From an uncultured Lachnospiraceae bacterium (GTDB lineage: Bacteria > Bacillota > Clostridia > Lachnospirales > Lachnospiraceae), in contig CAJUII010000025.1 of assembly GCA_910586405.1 (NCBI GenBank), positions 1-36,320 of the forward strand: a stretch of 36,320 bases of DNA, read 5' to 3'. The position numbers and the translations under genes were made by a program. A model generated the notes under the pieces. It ran no database searches and had not been told where the DNA came from. It worked only from the letters and a program-made list of their open reading frames with translations. Below, in pieces: positions 15,600 to 24,039 of the stretch; within the stretch, counting starts at the first letter, position 1; every line of letters starts with the position of its first letter.

Positions 15600-16497
15600 G
15601 GCGAAAGAGAATCAGATTTCCTTTTTGTTTCAGGAACAAGACCCCTTTCTTGAGATTGGATGCCGGATCTTGGAACAGGAGCACATTGGGCAGATGCTGC
15701 CCTATACGAGAATGCAGCAAAGAGGCAGGGAGAAGTTGGTATATCACGCAGATGCGAATACCATGATCTTACTCAGGGATATTGTTCCTAAGCTGGCGGA
15801 AAATGATTTGGTGAATCTGCTGTGCGGGATGATTTTTCTAAATATAAAGGTCGAGGAAAATGGTTTTTTGAAGAAGGAGTGCATCTGGTGTAAGTATGAT
15901 AACCTGTATTATGATAGAGGGAATGGGTGTATCAAGGCGGCAATTCTTCCAATCACGGGAGAATTTCGATATGCAGACGGTGCCAGCTGGCATCAACATT
16001 TTGAGGAGACAATGACCTATATTGCCTCGCGCCTGCCTGCGGACAAGCAGCAGTATATCAAGAAGCTGGTGCTGATGCTCAAGCTAGGAGAGCTGACGCA
16101 GGAGGAGGTCTTAGAAAACTTACAGCGCATGGGTGATGGTGTGTCGGAGGCGACGCAGTGGGGGCAGGCGCACTCGCAGCATATTATATTGAGGCTGCTG
16201 TACCGCGGCAGGGACAGGGAGCTGGAATTTTTGATTGACGGCGATGATTTTCTGATCGGCAGGAATGCGCAGATGGCTGATGGCGTTATCACCCAAGAAT
16301 ACTCCAAAGCTGTCAGCCGAAAGCACTGCCTGATTACAAAGATGAACAATAAGTATTTTGTACAGGATTTGAAAAGTGTGAATCATACACTGGTGAATGG
16401 AATCATGATACCGCCGTATGAACTAATGGAGCTGGAAAATAATGATATACTGAGTGTAGGGGATATTGAGTTTCGTGTGACGACCAGTGTATCATAA
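15589..16497 (+). CDS. FHA-domain protein with EssB/DUF6382-like N-terminal region
   Basis: Predicted phosphothreonine-binding protein of 302 residues. The C-terminal FHA domain (about 212-300) has its conserved contacts: Gly224-Arg225 in LIGRNAQ, Ser243-Arg244 and His246 in SRKHC, and Asn270-Gly271 in LVNGI. The N-terminal 200 residues resemble DUF6382, a region related to the cytoplasmic pseudokinase-like part of EssB/YukC of type VII secretion: LPYTRMQQRGREKLVYH, DIVPKLAENDLVNLL, and LPADKQQYIKKLVLMLKLGELTQEEVLENL. No membrane helix is present, unlike EssB. GGAGGAGATGGAGG precedes the start. No Ser/Thr kinase gene lies in the window. The porG-like gene begins 26 nt after the stop, perhaps in the same transcript. 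Confidence 0.82.
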   Translation: MLVKAKENQISFLFQEQDPFLEIGCRILEQEHIGQMLPYTRMQQRGREKLVYHADANTMILLRDIVPKLAENDLVNLLCGMIFLNIKVEENGFLKKECIWCKYDNLYYDRGNGCIKAAILPITGEFRYADGASWHQHFEETMTYIASRLPADKQQYIKKLVLMLKLGELTQEEVLENLQRMGDGVSEATQWGQAHSQHIILRLLYRGRDRELEFLIDGDDFLIGRNAQMADGVITQEYSKAVSRKHCLITKMNNKYFVQDLKSVNHTLVNGIMIPPYELMELENNDILSVGDIEFRVTTSVS

Positions 16498-16523
16498 TTA
16501 GTAGAAGGGACAGGTTAGAGAAA

Positions 16524-17096
16524 ATGAGAGACACCGTAGAGATCAGATGGCATGGGCGCGGAGGACAGGGCGCCAAAACGGCTGCACTGCTGTTGGCGGA
16601 TGTGGCATTCAAGACAGGAAAATATGTACAGGGATTCCCAGAATACGGACCGGAGCGGATGGGGGCGCCAATTACAGCGTATAACCGTATCAGCGGCAAT
16701 CCGATCACTGTGCATTCAAACATCTATGAGCCAGACTATGTCGTCGTGGTGGATGAGAGCCTTTTAGACAGCATTGATGTGACGAAAGGGCTGAATCCAA
16801 AAGGGGCGGTCATCATCAATTCCACACGCAGCAAGGAGGAGATTGAGGAGCATCTGCATGGGTATCAGGGAGCAGTCTACACAGTTGATGCAAAAGCGAT
16901 TTCTATGAAGGCGCTTGGAAAAAATTATCCAAATTCGCCGATGCTGGCAGCGACCGTGGCAGTGTCAAAGATTATGGAGAGAGAAGAGTTTCTGGCGGAG
17001 ATGAAGGCATCTTTTCAACACAAGTTTGCGAAGAAGCCGGAAGTTATTGACGGGAACATGATGGCGTTGGAGCTGGCGTTTGAGGCGGCAGTGTAA
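16524..17096 (+). CDS. porG: 2-oxoacid:ferredoxin oxidoreductase, gamma subunit (PorG/PorC type)
   Basis: Subunit of the heterotetrameric enzyme that oxidatively decarboxylates a 2-oxoacid, probably pyruvate, to acyl-CoA with reduction of ferredoxin. It has 190 residues. The signature EIRWHGRGGQGAKTAALLLADVA and the following block GPERMGAPITAYNRI are typical of the gamma subunit, which binds the CoA portion. It is first in a gamma-delta-alpha-beta run, the same order as the Thermotoga por genes. Spacing to the next gene is 29 nt. No promoter is visible in the 26-nt gap before it. Confidence 0.93.
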   Translation: MRDTVEIRWHGRGGQGAKTAALLLADVAFKTGKYVQGFPEYGPERMGAPITAYNRISGNPITVHSNIYEPDYVVVVDESLLDSIDVTKGLNPKGAVIINSTRSKEEIEEHLHGYQGAVYTVDAKAISMKALGKNYPNSPMLAATVAVSKIMEREEFLAEMKASFQHKFAKKPEVIDGNMMALELAFEAAV

Positions 17097-17125
17097 AGAT
17101 ACAGGCGAAGGCAGGGAGGTACGAT

Positions 17126-17434
17126 ATGGCAAGTGATAAAATATATGACAGGATTCATGAACAGAGCCCCTGGCAGGAGATCACAGAGGGAAACAAAATT
17201 TTTGAGGCAGCGACATCAAAGGATTTCTGTACAGGAGAGTGGAGGACAGCAACGCCTGAATGGGTTGCTGATCGGTGTAAACAATGTCTTCTGTGCACAC
17301 CAGTTTGTCCTGATTCATCAATACCAGTGACAGCAGGCAAACGGACAGATTTTGATTATGACCATTGCAAAGGCTGTGGAATCTGTGCGAAGGTGTGTCC
17401 GTTTGGCGCGATCAGTATGAGGGAGGGAAAATAA
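17126..17434 (+). CDS. porD: 2-oxoacid:ferredoxin oxidoreductase, delta subunit (two 4Fe-4S clusters)
   Basis: Ferredoxin-like electron-transfer subunit of 102 residues. Two complete CxxCxxCxxxCP motifs are visible: CKQCLLCTPVCP and CKGCGICAKVCP, each binding one 4Fe-4S cluster. The N-terminal extension of about 45 residues (up to TPEWVADR) is typical of PorD and contacts the other subunits. GGGAGG lies 8 nt before the ATG. The next gene begins directly at the base after the stop, so the two are translated together. Confidence 0.94.
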   Translation: MASDKIYDRIHEQSPWQEITEGNKIFEAATSKDFCTGEWRTATPEWVADRCKQCLLCTPVCPDSSIPVTAGKRTDFDYDHCKGCGICAKVCPFGAISMREGK

Positions 17435-18637
17435 ATGGCAGTCAGAGAACGTTTATCAGGCAATGAGGCGGTGGCATATGCCATCAAGCAGGTGAATCCA
17501 GATGTGATGCCGGCGTTTCCCATCACGCCGTCTACAGAGATTCCGCAGTATGTGGCAAACTATATTGCAAATGGAGAGATCGACACAGAGTTTATCCATG
17601 TAGAGAGCGAACACAGTGCTATGAGTGCTACAATCGGGGCATCGGCAGCAGGCGCAAGAGCGATCACAGCGACTTCCTCATGCGGGATGGCACTGATGTG
17701 GGAAGAGCTCTATGTAGCGGCTTCAAACAGACTGCCGATAGTGCTGGCGCTGGTCAACAGGGCATTGTCTGGACCGATTAATATCAATGCGGACCATTCA
17801 GACAGTATGGGGGCAAGAGATTCTGGCTGGATTCAGATTTATGCGGAGTCCAATCAGGAGGTTTATGACAATTTCATACAGGCATTTCCGATTGCGGAGG
17901 ACAAGCGGGTTCATCTGCCTGTGATGGTATGTCAGGACGGTTTTATCACTAGCCATGGCGTCGAGAATATCCTGCTTGTGGAGGATGACAAGGTAAAGCG
18001 TTTTGTCGGTGCTTACGAACCAGAGCATTACCTGCTGAATGAGACGGAAAGGATGGCACTTGGTCCCTATGCTGTATCCAATTATTATATGGAAACAAAG
18101 CGTGCACAGCGGGAGGCAATGATCAATGCGAGGGAAGTAATCCTCGAGACAGCATCGAGATTTGAGGAGATGACAGGGCGCAAGTATGGCTTTTTCGAGG
18201 AATATCAGATGGAGGATGCCGAGTACGCAGTTGTGATCATCGGCTCTGCTGCGGGTACCTGTAAGGCAGCAATCGAGGAGATCAGAGCCACCACAGGCAA
18301 AAAAGTTGGTCTCATCAAGATCAGGGTATTTAGACCATTCCCAGAGGAGGAGATTGCCAAGGCGCTCTCGAAGGTGAAGGCGGTAGCGATACTGGACAGA
18401 AGCGAGATGTTTGCAGCGACGAGCGGACCTCTTGGCGCGGAAGTGCGCGCGGCGATGTATCAGGCGCACAGCACCGCAGAGGTGGTGAATTATTTCTATG
18501 GTCTTGGCGGCAGGGATATTACAGTTTCTGATTTTAAGAGTGTTTATGACAATCTTGAAACGATAGCAAGGACACATGTGGTGACAGGAATGTATGAATA
18601 CATAGGTTTGCGCAGCACACAGTCAGAGGAGGTCTAG
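17435..18637 (+). CDS. porA: 2-oxoacid:ferredoxin oxidoreductase, alpha subunit (PorA type)
   Basis: Subunit of 400 residues holding the pyrimidine-binding part of the thiamine diphosphate site. The start block GNEAVAYAIKQVNPDVMPAFPITPSTEI, the conserved acidic region FIHVESEHSAMSA and the loop TATSSCGMALMWEELY are typical of PorA. The C-terminal transketolase-like domain follows at about residue 255 (YAVVIIGSAAGTC). The length is normal. PorA-like features and the gene order favour pyruvate over branched-chain or 2-oxoglutarate substrates, but substrate choice is inference. Its stop is 6 nt before the beta gene. Confidence 0.94.
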   Translation: MAVRERLSGNEAVAYAIKQVNPDVMPAFPITPSTEIPQYVANYIANGEIDTEFIHVESEHSAMSATIGASAAGARAITATSSCGMALMWEELYVAASNRLPIVLALVNRALSGPININADHSDSMGARDSGWIQIYAESNQEVYDNFIQAFPIAEDKRVHLPVMVCQDGFITSHGVENILLVEDDKVKRFVGAYEPEHYLLNETERMALGPYAVSNYYMETKRAQREAMINAREVILETASRFEEMTGRKYGFFEEYQMEDAEYAVVIIGSAAGTCKAAIEEIRATTGKKVGLIKIRVFRPFPEEEIAKALSKVKAVAILDRSEMFAATSGPLGAEVRAAMYQAHSTAEVVNYFYGLGGRDITVSDFKSVYDNLETIARTHVVTGMYEYIGLRSTQSEEV

Positions 18638-18643
18638 GAGAGC

Positions 18644-19585
18644 ATGGAAAAGACAACATACAATTTCAAAGAGGTCATGAGTAAATCGGAACGTCTGGCG
18701 CCGGGACATAGAATGTGTGCTGGCTGTGGTGGCACGATCACTGTGCGCGCGGTACTTCGGGCGCTGGAGGAGGGTGACAGGGCAGTCATAGGCAATGCGA
18801 CAGGGTGCCTTGAGGTATCCTCGTTTATGTATCCCTACACAGCCTATGAGGACAGCTATATTCACAATGCATTTGAGAACGCAGGCGCTACCCTCTCCGG
18901 TGTGGAGACAGCTTACCATGTGCTAAAGAAAAAGGGAAAGATCAAGGAGAACTTTAAATTTATCACTTTTGGCGGAGATGGCGGTACGTATGATATTGGA
19001 TTTCAGTCCTTGTCAGGCGCCATGGAGCGCGGTCATGATATGGTGTATGTGTGCTATGACAATGGCGCCTATATGAATACGGGAACACAGCGCTCGTCAG
19101 CAACACCACAGTATGCAGACACTACAACAACACCGGCGGGAAGTGTGTCCGCAGGAAAAGTGCAGGTCAGAAAAGATCTTGCTGCAATCATGGCAGAGCA
19201 TCATATTCCTTATGTGGGGCAGAGCACTTTTACTTCCAATTTTAAGGATTTGTATACGAAGGCGCAGAAGGCAATCTATACGCCGGGAGCAGCATTTTTG
19301 AATGTGATGTCGCCGTGTCCTAGAGGATGGGGCTATGAGCCAAGTGAGATGATGAATATTTGCAAGCTGGCAGTTGAAACCTGTTACTGGCCCATGTTTG
19401 AAGTGATAGAAGGGAAGTGGATTTTGAACTATGAGCCGAAAAATAAACTGCCGATTGAAGAATTTTTAAAACCACAGAGACGATTTAAACATTTGTTTCA
19501 AAAAGAAAATGAACAACTCATTGGGAAATTTCAGGAAGAGATTAACCGAAGATGGGAAGAACTCAAAAATAGATGCAGTCTATAA
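18644..19585 (+). CDS. porB: 2-oxoacid:ferredoxin oxidoreductase, beta subunit (PorB type)
   Basis: Subunit of 313 residues that binds the diphosphate of thiamine diphosphate and the proximal 4Fe-4S cluster. The four cluster ligands are Cys25 and Cys28 (MCAGCGG), Cys55 (NATGCLEVS) and Cys225 (MSPCPRGW). The metal/diphosphate motif is GDGGTYDIG (111-119) with Asn140 downstream. AGGAG lies just before the ATG. It ends the operon, and a terminator follows 10 nt after the stop. Confidence 0.95.
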   Translation: MEKTTYNFKEVMSKSERLAPGHRMCAGCGGTITVRAVLRALEEGDRAVIGNATGCLEVSSFMYPYTAYEDSYIHNAFENAGATLSGVETAYHVLKKKGKIKENFKFITFGGDGGTYDIGFQSLSGAMERGHDMVYVCYDNGAYMNTGTQRSSATPQYADTTTTPAGSVSAGKVQVRKDLAAIMAEHHIPYVGQSTFTSNFKDLYTKAQKAIYTPGAAFLNVMSPCPRGWGYEPSEMMNICKLAVETCYWPMFEVIEGKWILNYEPKNKLPIEEFLKPQRRFKHLFQKENEQLIGKFQEEINRRWEELKNRCSL

Positions 19586-19595
19586 GAAACTAAAA

Positions 19596-19625
19596 ACGCA
19601 GGCGATCAAGCCTGCGTCTTTTCGT
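19596..19625 (+). terminator. Rho-independent terminator of the por operon
   Basis: ACGCAGGC (19596-19603) pairs with GCCTGCGT (19610-19617) around a 6-nt loop, followed by CTTTTCG and a further TTTT. The A-run before the stem could serve the convergent gene at 19629. Confidence 0.85.
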
Positions 19626-19628
19626 GTT

Positions 19629-20150
19629 TTAATTGAATTTTAACTCAGCTTGTATGCGCGCTTCGTCGATTTCAGCTTGCTTTCTGGCCTCATCCTCGGC
19701 AGCCTCGCGCAGAAGCCGTTCATAGATCTCATTGGCTTCATGAATGATCTCATCCTGTTCGGGCGGTGTGATCACGTCATCCCCCGGATGTCCTCCGGCT
19801 GCAATGAGAGAATCCACGGAGGATTGGCGGCTGGAAGCATACAGGATTTCAGCAAGTGCGGCCTGTGTGTTTGCATCGACTGGCTGCTGTCCATACAGAC
19901 CGGAATAGGAACCGGTCGTCGCGTTATACGCGGAGTTGTCATATTGCCCTGCATTGGGTTCAGGGTCGTCCTCCTCAAGCGCGAGCAGTGCAGCTTTCTC
20001 AGCCTCGATCGCCTCGAGACGAAGTGCCTCCTCCTCTTCTGCCTTGGAAGGCCATATTCTGACCACATCAGGGTTGTACGCTACTAGCCACCATTTGATG
20101 ACATGGGGGTAGTATTTCTTTAAAAAGTACGCTGTGGCTGGATCCATCAT
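19629..20150 (-). CDS. Charged hypothetical protein with helical C-terminus
   Basis: I do not recognise this 173-residue protein. The N-terminus has an aromatic, Lys-rich patch (AYFLKKYYPHVIKWWLVAY). Then comes an acidic Ala/Glu helix (EEEEALRLEAIEAEKAALLAL) and a low-complexity central stretch rich in Asn, Gly, Ser, Tyr and Gln. A long charged helix closes the protein (IIHEANEIYERLLREAAEDEARKQAEIDEARIQAELK), probably a coiled coil. There is no signal peptide or membrane segment. The start is uncertain: two adjacent ATGs (20150 and 20147) follow only a weak GGTG, and the frame is open to 20246. It is divergent from clpB. Confidence 0.72.
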   Translation of the reverse strand: MMDPATAYFLKKYYPHVIKWWLVAYNPDVVRIWPSKAEEEEALRLEAIEAEKAALLALEEDDPEPNAGQYDNSAYNATTGSYSGLYGQQPVDANTQAALAEILYASSRQSSVDSLIAAGGHPGDDVITPPEQDEIIHEANEIYERLLREAAEDEARKQAEIDEARIQAELKFN

Positions 20151-20289
20151 CTTAACACCATCTTTCGAATGAATTACTGTATCTATTTTACCACATATTA
20201 AATAATATCGGTAGAAGAAAAGTGAAAATTTACTGAATTGTATCAAAAAATATCGATTTATTGCTTAAGTAGGTTAAAATGAAATAAAA

Positions 20290-20339
20290 AGTGTTATAAA
20301 AGTATAAACTAAATTGACAAAATAAAAAATAGTGTTATA
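20290..20339 (+). repeat. 9-bp direct repeat AGTGTTATA flanking the clpB -35 box
   Basis: AGTGTTATA occurs at 20290-20298 and 20331-20339, 41 bp apart. The first copy also reads as an extended -10 (TGTTATAAA). It may be a tandem promoter or an operator pair; chance is possible in AT-rich DNA. Confidence 0.45.
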
Positions 20340-20341
20340 GT
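20314..20341 (+). promoter_or_regulatory. Promoter of clpB with extended -10
   Basis: TTGACA (20314-20319), a 16-nt spacer and TATAGT (20336-20341) preceded by TG at 20333-20334, which is an extended -10. The expected start is near 20348, 46 nt before the clpB ATG. Neither a CIRCE element nor a recognisable CtsR heptad repeat is present. The 9-mer AGTGTTATA that forms the left part of the -10 also occurs at 20290-20298. Confidence 0.75.
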
Positions 20342-20393
20342 AAATATAGAACAAATAAAACAAAGATATCTACTTTGTGAGAGGAGGAACGTT

Positions 20394-22991
20394 ATGAATA
20401 TCCAGAAATTTACACAAAAGTCTATTGAAGCAGTCAATCAGTGCGAAAAGCTTGCGATGGAATACGGAAATCAGGAGCTTGAACAGGAGCACCTTCTCTA
20501 TGCGCTTCTGACGATTGATGACAGCTTGATTCTAAAGCTTGTTGAAAAGATGGAAATCAATGTGGACTACTTTGTCGGCAGGGTTCAGAAGGCGCTGGAG
20601 AAGAGGGTGAAGGTCCAGGGAGGGCAGCCGTATGTCGGGCAGTATCTGAATAAAGTGCTGATCAGCGCGGAGGATGAAGCCAAGCGCATGGGGGATGAGT
20701 ACGTATCCGTTGAGCATCTGTTTCTCTCCATGATCCAGAATCCAAACAAAGAAATCAAGGAAATTTTCAGGGAGTATGGCATCACGAGGGAGCGCTTTCT
20801 GAGAGTGCTCTCAGAGGTCAGAGGAAACCAGCGGGTTACGAGTGATAATCCAGAGGCTACGTACGATACACTAGAGAAGTATGGACAGGATCTGGTGGAA
20901 AAGGCGAGAACGCAGAAGCTCGACCCAGTGATTGGCAGAGATAATGAGATTAGAAATATTATCCGCATTCTATCAAGAAAGACCAAAAACAATCCAGTGC
21001 TCATCGGTGAGCCTGGTGTGGGTAAAACCGCAGTTGTCGAGGGGTTGGCACAGCGCATTGTCCGGGGAGATGTGCCGCAGGGCTTAAAGGACAAAAAGAT
21101 TTTCTCATTGGATATGGGCGCGCTGGTTGCAGGGGCAAAATATAGAGGTGAATTTGAGGAACGACTGAAGGCTGTACTGGAGGATGTCAAGAACAGTGAC
21201 GGGCAGATTATTCTGTTTATCGATGAGCTGCATACCATTGTCGGTGCGGGCAAGACTGACGGCGCGATGGATGCCGGCAATATGTTAAAGCCCATGCTTG
21301 CGCGGGGAGAGCTGCACTGTATCGGGGCTACCACACTGGATGAGTACAGGCAGTATATTGAGAAGGACCCTGCACTGGAGCGGCGTTTCCAGCCTGTCAT
21401 GGTCGCAGAGCCGACGGTGGAGGATACGATCAGCATTCTGAGAGGCTTGAAGGAGCGCTATGAAGTATTCCATGGAGTCAAGATCATGGACAATGCACTG
21501 GTGAGTGCTGCGGTGCTGTCCAACCGCTATATCACGGACAGATTCCTGCCGGACAAGGCAATCGACCTGGTGGATGAGGCGTGTGCCATGATTAAGACAG
21601 AGCTGGATTCGATGCCCGCTGAGCTGGATGAGTTACAGAGAAGAATCATGCAGATGGAGATCGAGGTCGCGGCGCTTAAGAAGGAGGAGGACCGTCTGAG
21701 TGCTGAGCGTCTGGCAGCTTTGCAGGCAGAGCTTGCTGAGCAGAAATCAGCGTTCAATAATCGCAAGGCACAGTGGGACAATGAGAAGGCATGTGTGGAA
21801 AAGCTCTCTAAGCTGCGGGAGGATATTGAGGAGCTGAACAATCAAATACAGATTGCACAGCGCGAAGGCAATCTGGAGAAGGCGGCAGAGTTAAGCTACG
21901 GGAAGCTTCCTGAATTGAAAAAGCAATTGGAGCTTGAGGAGGAGAATGTCAATTCCAGAGAGCTGTCCCTGGTGCATGAGAGCGTGTCCGATGACGAGAT
22001 CGCGAAGATCATATCGCGCTGGACAGGAATCCCTGTCTCGAAGCTCAACGAGAGTGAGCGCAACAAAACGCTTCATCTGGATGAGGAGCTGCACAAGCGT
22101 GTCGTTGGCCAGGATGAGGGCGTCACGAAGGTCACAGAGGCGATTATACGCTCCAAGGCCGGTATTAAGGACCCAGATAAGCCAATAGGTTCTTTCTTGT
22201 TTCTGGGACCGACAGGTGTCGGCAAGACAGAGCTTGCAAAGGCGCTCGCGGCATCCTTGTTTGATGATGAGTCCAATATGGTGCGCATAGATATGAGTGA
22301 ATATATGGAGAAGCATTCTGTGTCGAGACTGATTGGAGCGCCTCCGGGATATGTGGGATATGACGAGGGCGGACAGCTCACGGAGGCTGTGCGCAGGAAG
22401 CCGTACAGCGTGGTGCTGTTTGATGAGGTAGAAAAGGCACATCCAGATGTATTTAATATATTATTACAGGTATTGGATGATGGGCGGATTACGGATTCAC
22501 AGGGAAGGACAGTGGATTTCAAGAATACAATCCTGATCATGACTTCCAATATTGGTGCACAGTATCTGCTAGAAGGCATTGACAGCAATGGCAATATAGA
22601 GAACTCGGCGCAGGAGATGGTCATGGGAGAACTAAGAGCGCATTTCAGACCAGAATTTCTAAACCGTCTGGATGAGACAATTCTGTTTAAACCGCTCACA
22701 AAGGACAATATTGGAAGTATTATTAGACTGATATTGGCCGATATTAATAGACGGCTTGCGGACAGAGAGCTTCGAATTGAGATATCAGATCGCGCACAAC
22801 ATTTCATTGTGGAGCAAGGTTATGACCCTGTATATGGCGCCAGACCGCTGAAACGATATATACAAAAGCACGTGGAGACACTGGCAGCCCGACTGATATT
22901 GGCAGACCGCGTCAAGGTGGGAGATACGATTCAGATTGAGCTGGACAGCTCCGAGACAGAGCTTACAGCAATCACAAAAGCAAAAGAATAA
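20394..22991 (+). CDS. clpB: ATP-dependent disaggregase ClpB
   Basis: Hexameric AAA+ chaperone that extracts proteins from aggregates together with DnaK. It has 865 residues. The N-terminal double Clp-N domain (about 1-145) is followed by NBD1 with Walker A GEPGVGKT (205-212) and Walker B ILFIDELH. The middle coiled coil (about 410-525, LQRRIMQMEIEVAALKKEEDR onward) is full length, which separates ClpB from ClpC/ClpA. NBD2 has Walker A GPTGVGKT (605-612) and Walker B VVLFDEVEKAHPDV. No ClpP-docking loop is seen. GAGAGGAGGAACG precedes the ATG. The last five residues (TKAKE) lie inside a palindromic terminator and are shared with the convergent protein. Confidence 0.98.
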   Translation: MNIQKFTQKSIEAVNQCEKLAMEYGNQELEQEHLLYALLTIDDSLILKLVEKMEINVDYFVGRVQKALEKRVKVQGGQPYVGQYLNKVLISAEDEAKRMGDEYVSVEHLFLSMIQNPNKEIKEIFREYGITRERFLRVLSEVRGNQRVTSDNPEATYDTLEKYGQDLVEKARTQKLDPVIGRDNEIRNIIRILSRKTKNNPVLIGEPGVGKTAVVEGLAQRIVRGDVPQGLKDKKIFSLDMGALVAGAKYRGEFEERLKAVLEDVKNSDGQIILFIDELHTIVGAGKTDGAMDAGNMLKPMLARGELHCIGATTLDEYRQYIEKDPALERRFQPVMVAEPTVEDTISILRGLKERYEVFHGVKIMDNALVSAAVLSNRYITDRFLPDKAIDLVDEACAMIKTELDSMPAELDELQRRIMQMEIEVAALKKEEDRLSAERLAALQAELAEQKSAFNNRKAQWDNEKACVEKLSKLREDIEELNNQIQIAQREGNLEKAAELSYGKLPELKKQLELEEENVNSRELSLVHESVSDDEIAKIISRWTGIPVSKLNESERNKTLHLDEELHKRVVGQDEGVTKVTEAIIRSKAGIKDPDKPIGSFLFLGPTGVGKTELAKALAASLFDDESNMVRIDMSEYMEKHSVSRLIGAPPGYVGYDEGGQLTEAVRRKPYSVVLFDEVEKAHPDVFNILLQVLDDGRITDSQGRTVDFKNTILIMTSNIGAQYLLEGIDSNGNIENSAQEMVMGELRAHFRPEFLNRLDETILFKPLTKDNIGSIIRLILADINRRLADRELRIEISDRAQHFIVEQGYDPVYGARPLKRYIQKHVETLAARLILADRVKVGDTIQIELDSSETELTAITKAKE

Positions 22992-23022
22992 GGGGCGATA
23001 GCCCCTTATTCTTTTGCTTTTG
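22975..23022. terminator. 22-bp perfect palindromic terminator overlapping both convergent stop codons
   Basis: The left arm (22975-22996) and right arm (23001-23022) are perfect reverse complements of 22 bp around a GATA loop. Each arm contains AAAAGAATAAGGGGC or its complement, giving T-rich tails on both strands. The clpB stop (22989-22991) and the SGNH gene stop (complement of 23006-23008) lie in opposite arms. The terminator is therefore also coding sequence for both genes. Confidence 0.93.
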
Positions 23023-24010
23023 TGTTTTGGACAAGTGTTTTACCTGTGTCGATCGCGTGGTGCAGCAGAAATTCTTTCCAGATAGGATAGTATTGCGCTT
23101 TAATGTGTACCTGATCCCAAGTGTAGTCTGAAACCAGAGCGCCTTCTTTACACAAACTGCTCTCGTTGATATCGATATAAAAGATATCTTTCTGGTTTGC
23201 GAGAGTGGCGATCAGTTTGTTCCGCGCTGCGATATTCTCATTGGTGATCGTGTCACTCTCGTCTGATTTTTCCTGTGTGACTAGGAGATTTCCCTGGATA
23301 AAGATCAGGGCTTCCGGCTGAAGTTTTCGGATATCATTGACCACTTCCTGATACCGCTCAAAGAAACTTTCCGGTGTTCCAGTGCCACACTCGTTGATGC
23401 CGACCATCAGATAGATTTTGGCAAACTGCGTTTCTGTGAGAATATCATGTATGGACATCTTTTCGTCATTGTATGTAATTTTGGGCTTATTGTAATCATA
23501 GATGGAGAGAGAGGTCTTGCACAAAAACGTCGCATTCTCAATCCCGGCGTACTGGCTGATGCCTACGGTACGCGAGTCGCCAATAAAGCAGGCATCGGCA
23601 AAATATTCTTCTGTCGCTGTCGTAAATTCATACACCTGTGGTTCTTGGTTCATTCTTGTTGCTGCTTTATCCTCAGCCGCTTCTACGGGTTCCGGCGAGA
23701 GATTGGAAATAATTTCCGATAGTGGCTGCTGGGCGGACTCCACAGGCGGCTCCTGTGCCTGCGCAGCAGTGGACAGGACGCTCAGATTGTCAACAGCGTA
23801 GCCGGCGATAAAACTGGATATGTCGGTCATGTACAGTTTATCATGGATACCTCTCATGGCGGCAGCCAGAGGAGGCGCGGACATTGTGTAGGTGTTTTCG
23901 CTGTGATAATACCGGGCATTCCAATAGTTTCCTACGATGCTTAGCAACAATGTGGATGCCACAATCAGTATCAGTAAGGTGTAACTTTTCTGACTGTTTA
24001 TCTCTTTCAT
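23006..24010 (-). CDS. Membrane-anchored SGNH-hydrolase-like protein (acyltransfer partner)
   Basis: Protein of 334 residues with one N-terminal membrane segment (about 10-27) and a Pro/Glu/Ala-rich linker to about residue 130. The SGNH domain then follows outside the membrane. Block I is FIGDSRTVG with Ser146, block III is GINE (203-206), and block V is DQVH with Asp299 and His302. This triad and the position directly after an MBOAT gene (29-nt gap, same strand) match PatB/AlgX-type pairs that complete O-acylation of exported polymers. Hydrolase or deacetylase activity is an alternative. The ribosome site is weak (AAGGC). The last five residues equal those of ClpB because of the shared palindrome. 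Confidence 0.88.
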   Translation of the reverse strand: MKEINSQKSYTLLILIVASTLLLSIVGNYWNARYYHSENTYTMSAPPLAAAMRGIHDKLYMTDISSFIAGYAVDNLSVLSTAAQAQEPPVESAQQPLSEIISNLSPEPVEAAEDKAATRMNQEPQVYEFTTATEEYFADACFIGDSRTVGISQYAGIENATFLCKTSLSIYDYNKPKITYNDEKMSIHDILTETQFAKIYLMVGINECGTGTPESFFERYQEVVNDIRKLQPEALIFIQGNLLVTQEKSDESDTITNENIAARNKLIATLANQKDIFYIDINESSLCKEGALVSDYTWDQVHIKAQYYPIWKEFLLHHAIDTGKTLVQNTKAKE

Positions 24011-24039
24011 AATATGAATCTTGCCTTTCTAAAATAATA

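Noticed and set aside
20585..21436. A 283-codon open frame on the minus strand within clpB
   Set aside because: It is a Ser-rich shadow of the conserved ClpB NBD1 region with no start signal.
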